In this document: positions 59,609-64,000 of the stretch, piece by piece
Layout of the letters: each line of letters starts with the position of its first letter
How positions within the stretch are numbered: the first letter of the stretch is position 1
Assembly (NCBI GenBank): GCA_030737875.1
Contig: CM060912.1
Span: forward strand, 332,265,298-332,329,297
From: Allium sativum
Lineage: Eukaryota; Streptophyta; Magnoliopsida; Asparagales; Amaryllidaceae
DNA: 64,000 nt
Direction of reading: 5' to 3'
The notes under the pieces: model-generated
What the model was told of the DNA's origin: nothing
The model's database searches: none
The model's input: only the letters and a program-made list of their open reading frames with translations
Program-made: the position numbers and the translations under genes

Positions 59609-62600
59609 TGTAAAGACCCGTAACTTCCCCGGTGAGGAAAGCACGGATAGTTCGAGAACAAGCCACAACAGAGCGCAGACGGAGGAACATTTCATTGTTA
59701 ATTACAACAATTCCATCCGAATACAAGAATATACAGAGTATGAATAAATAATATACATCACAAATTATCAGAGATTACAATAAATTACATAGCAGCGGAA
59801 AATAATACAATACACAACTAGAAGGGATATACGGATACAAAGCTTTCCGGATATCATTCGAGCTGTAAACCAGGATCCTGTGAATATAAATCTACAAAAC
59901 CAAAACTACTAGCTGCCCGTGCCGAAATAAGGGCACCTAGAGTTTAGGTTAAAACAATAAACTCCAGGTCAGTCATGGGACTGGTGTGAGAACTAAAACA
60001 GTTATTAATCTTTATTTTTAAAGTTCGGTAAATCAAGGGACCACGCCGTTTAACACGGAACGGGTTTCCTCCCAAGAACACCAGGGCATAAAACAACAGT
60101 GCAATGCTAAATAAAGAAAAATGAAGCTATTATAAGACCCAGTTCCCATCACACAATGCAACACAAGCCGGAGGATAGGGTTTTTACCTTATAATAGCCA
60201 AGAATGCTTGATACATATAAAACAAATCATTTGATACTATTATAAGTGTATAGTGTATAAAACAACTTCAAATCATAAGTATCAATCATAGACGGCATAA
60301 GCGCCCCATCCCACTATGTCTCCATACTAGGCTCTACAAATAAAACCGCAAATGTCACGTATTTGGAAATTGGATTTCCGTCTGTGAAACGAGGCAAAAG
60401 ATAGTCCTCTACCGATTCGAGATGCTCTAGCTCGTGTCTCAGGAACAGCCGCAACTGCCCCTTGGATCGTCAGGGCCGGTCCACCGATGTGGATTATTAT
60501 GCCTGAACACTAAGTTTCCCCACCCTTTGGGGGTGTAAATGAGCCAACGAATGACTCCACCGGACCCAGATCATCCGATCTAACCGAGGCGCCTCGCAAC
60601 AGCAACAACCACACAGGTGAAAAGAATATAAATGTCAGGGCTGGTAGGTCACTGACACCACCCTAGCTAGAAAGAAACGCATGCCCTCCCTGATGTCCTC
60701 TCCCGTTTCTGGTTCACAACCGGGGTGTGAGGCTCGCGAATTCACATTACACAAAGCTATGCCACACAGGCCGTGCTTTGATCATCAACCACAAGACTTT
60801 GCTTTTCAACAGAAGCCTTGATCAATTGCCACTTAGGCGTGCCACACAGGCCATTCACTCCATGCGTTTGATATCTATCAATATATAACCCCTGAGCTCG
60901 TATGTGTCAGAGAAGGGCGTTAAGCAAGAGAATAAATTCTCCGCTGCCAAATAGATATATATTTAATAGAAACCAATCACACAGACTAAAATCCAATGTC
61001 AGACACACAGTCCATTTACAAGTTCGTTCTGGGTCTGAACGAAACCGGAGGCACCTAGTACCACGCATATCCATCGATCTTCAAGTACGTCTGGACGATC
61101 ACTAACTATTTCCGTCTTCTTGGGGTGTACAGCCTAATCAAGATCATCAGTAACCACCCGAACGACGTGAAGACCTCCGGTCTTCAACCACCGTCTTCAA
61201 CTTCGACACCACGTCGAATCAGTTATTTAGAATGGGATAAACCCGGTCTTTCTGAATAACTCGCTTATATATTATAAAAGTGTTACAACAAACACAACAT
61301 ACCCTACATTCCAATTCAGAATATTCTTTTATTCAAATATTCTTATATTTTGGGAAAGGTTCCCATTAATTTTATCAAAGATAAATTCTTTAAATTTATT
61401 CTTTAATCTCCTTTTTGAATATCAATTCAAACTAGTCGGATTAGCGAACCACACCGAAGTAATATTTTATTTTTAGTTTCCCAATCCCCACGTATTCATC
61501 CCATGAAGTAAAACTAGTAATACTTCATATCTAACACCACAGTGTTATCGGTAAATTCAATTACCATTTCACGTTCAAATCTAATTAAAGATTTAACTAT
61601 CGCCTGGAGTAAAACTGGTGATACTCCATTCTAACAGCTTTTCAATCTAATTAAAGATTCATTAAAACTCCACTTACTTTTAATCTTTAATTGGGTTAAA
61701 GAATCGGTGTCATTTAAAACACATTTCACGATAAACCCAAAATCACATTCCATTAATTATCGGGTTAAAGAACAAGTGTTATTTAAAATCACTTTTCACG
61801 ATAAACCCAAAAATCAATATCAATTCATTTAAATATTATTAATTGGTACACTTCATTAAATCTAAATAAAAAGATTTAATCTTTTCTCAATGGGGCTTAA
61901 GAACAGTGTTAATGAAAACACCATTTACGACAAACCCAAATCACATTTGATATTAAATACAAGGCTCCGAATAGAAAATATATCGGCGTATATTCAACAT
62001 CAAATTCTACGACCAACAAATATCATATTGGAAATAACGATATATATATATCTTTCAAATTTCCATAACAACATCTATATAATCACGAATCAAACATCGA
62101 AATATTCCAAAGACAATTTCGATTCAAATCCATTCCAATTCAGTTATTGGAAATTCTGGTTATATTTCAAAACCATTTCAAGCTCACTTTATTTATTTAA
62201 AAATAAATATATTACTATTCTAGTTCAAAACTAGTTCATTTCGATAAAAATCTATTTTTATCTTCTCAAATATGGAGTTTTTCATCCCAATTCTTCACAA
62301 ATCATTTCTTATGATTTTACACAAATTATTACTATTTTAATAATTTTAACAAGGCCCGTACAGTCTATTTCCATCAACGGCCATCGAACTGCACTTACAG
62401 CGACCTTTTTCAATTTTGATTTGGACATAACTCCAAATCCAACCGTTAGATTTAAAATTTCTAATATTCTTCAGAAAGCTATTTTCGATACGAACCCAAG
62501 GTTCCGGTTTTAGGAGAATCCGACGGTCGGATCTCCCGCAATATCCGTTCGAAGTCAGTGGTCGAAATTCGCGAACTGCCGCGGCGCGGCGCGTTCTATT

Positions 62601-63535
62601 CCGGCCATTATATTATACATATAATATATACTTCATCGATTTCCTTTTAAAACGTATCATATAAATTGTTTTAAATTCGTTTTCAAAACGATTTCAGCTT
62701 CATTTCTAATTCAATTTCAATTCGAATTCATTTCTTTTCAGTTTAATTCGAATTTCAATTCTTTTCGAAATATCAGATTTTGAAATCACTTTCGATATTC
62801 ATTATAAAATGAATAAAATCGATATAAATATCGTTCACGTCAAAATGGCGTCAATCTAATCAACACGGCTTCATATATTTCTATTTCCAAATATTCTATT
62901 TCAAATATTTCCTTTTCAAATATTCTATTTCAAATATTTCTTTTTCAAATATTTCTATTTCAAAACTGGAATGAGGCCCAATCAATTACCATATAATGTT
63001 AATTATATGGATTTTATACAACACATTTGTTCAATAACAACGATGAATAATCAACTATCATCCAAAGAGCATTCTACACTGTATAAGCATCAAATATAAA
63101 TATTTAACGCTTATAACAGTCTGTCAATCAATCGATCGACATACAACTAACTGTTGGGATTAGTGTATGTCATATATCATCCCAATACCCATGTGGGGTT
63201 TCAACCAATCAAACACAGATTTTATTTGTGCAGTTGGGCGATGTGTAAAATTTATCATCCCAATCAATATCAGTCAAATGTGTGTATATAAACAAATCGT
63301 TTGATTTGTTTATATTAATTTATTTTATTTCATATACACGTTAAAAATTCTATTTTTAGCTATAAAATATTTTCCACTATAAATTATTTTATTTCGTTTC
63401 ACATCACATCACACAATCAACTACACATCAAAATCAAACAAACAAGCGTACAAGCCGTCCATGGTCTGTGGATGACGGGTGTCGGGTGCTACTAAACACC
63501 GTCTGCATCCTAGTATATATTTTTAACTAGAAAAT
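59609..63535 (-). repeat. Family A LTR copy 7, reversed, nearly 4 kb
   Basis: Starts TGTAAAGACCCG. Carries all landmarks, hairpins (61685-61930), the conserved island (62352-62605) and ends, like copy 3, at a CTAGTATATA/ACTAG site (63513-63535). Confidence 0.82.
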
Positions 63536-63654
63536 TAAATTAAAAGGTGAGAAGTTCCCACAATATTGCTAATCCAACGCCACGACTCTTCTTATGTAGA
63601 AATCTTCGCCGTTCTTCCCTCTTGTCACTTTTTTTGCCCGTATTCTCTACATAT

Positions 63655-64000
63655 GTAAAAAATCGAATTTTTACTTCGATATTCAATATATAAAAATCGA
63701 TTTTTTTACTTTGCTATTCAATATATAAAAAATCATATTTTTACTTTTCTATTCAATATATAAAAATCGAATTTTTACTTTGCTATTCAATATATAAAAA
63801 TTGAATTTTTTACTTTGCTATTCAATATATAAAAATCAATTTTTACTTTGCTATTCAATATATAAAAATCATATTTTTACTTTGCTATTCAATATATAAA
63901 AATCGAATTTTTACTTTGCTATTTAATATATAAAAATCAAATTTTTACTTTTCTATTCAATATATAAAAATCGAATTTTTACTTACCATTCATATGAATA
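63655..64000 (+). repeat. ~34-bp tandem repeat running out of the window
   Basis: About ten units of AATATATAAAAATCGAATTT plus TTACTTTGCTATTC with small length changes (30-36). The array continues past base 64000. Confidence 0.93.

Overview
The window looks like nuclear intergenic DNA of a flowering plant with a large, repeat-rich genome. The evidence is a Tat-lineage Ty3/gypsy retrotransposon with two RNase H domains, LTRs followed by tRNA-Met-type primer sites, a CACTA transposon carrying plant gene pieces (PP2C and probably PPR), a hAT-type MITE and a plant-type LINE fragment. I see no intact host gene, rRNA, tRNA or CRISPR array. All ages and orders of insertion below are inferred from the layout.

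Bases 1-12863 are a Tat element entered about 50 bases before gag. It holds gag-protease (50-2530), a broken pol (about 2619-5867), a copy of an LTR-like block (5951-6045), a 110-bp tandem array (6200-6860), a broken three-exon gene on the opposite strand (10883 down to 7295), a polypurine tract and the 3' LTR (12065-12863). Its 5' LTR lies outside the window. The element landed inside the 5' LTR of the next one.

Bases 12864-29994 are a non-coding LTR element (family A) in LARD style. It has very long LTRs (about 6.5 kb once an insertion is subtracted), a tRNA-Met primer site (16923-16934), only 746 bases of internal DNA, and a polypurine tract at 17655. Its 3' LTR was split by a 5.8-kb CACTA transposon (23778-29622, target duplication ATG), which carries a PP2C exon with both splice sites and a PPR-like tail.

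Bases 29995-36341 hold a second LTR family (C): a reversed leader, primer site and complete LTR, followed at once by a forward LTR fragment, giving a head-to-head pair. Bases 36342-42294 are old, mostly unassignable DNA with a 485-bp hAT MITE (37241-37725) and a LINE reverse-transcriptase relic (about 39390-40110).

Bases 42295-64000 are a nest of family A LTR copies in both orientations. The clearest event is a 12.2-kb inverted composite (45104-57268), flanked by the 5-bp duplication CATAC and splitting an older reversed LTR copy. Both of its outer ends are U5-type LTR ends. Family A LTRs share a set of conserved hairpin-forming motifs, a conserved 255-bp island and a TATA/leader/splice-donor arrangement. 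These are the least explained signals in the window.
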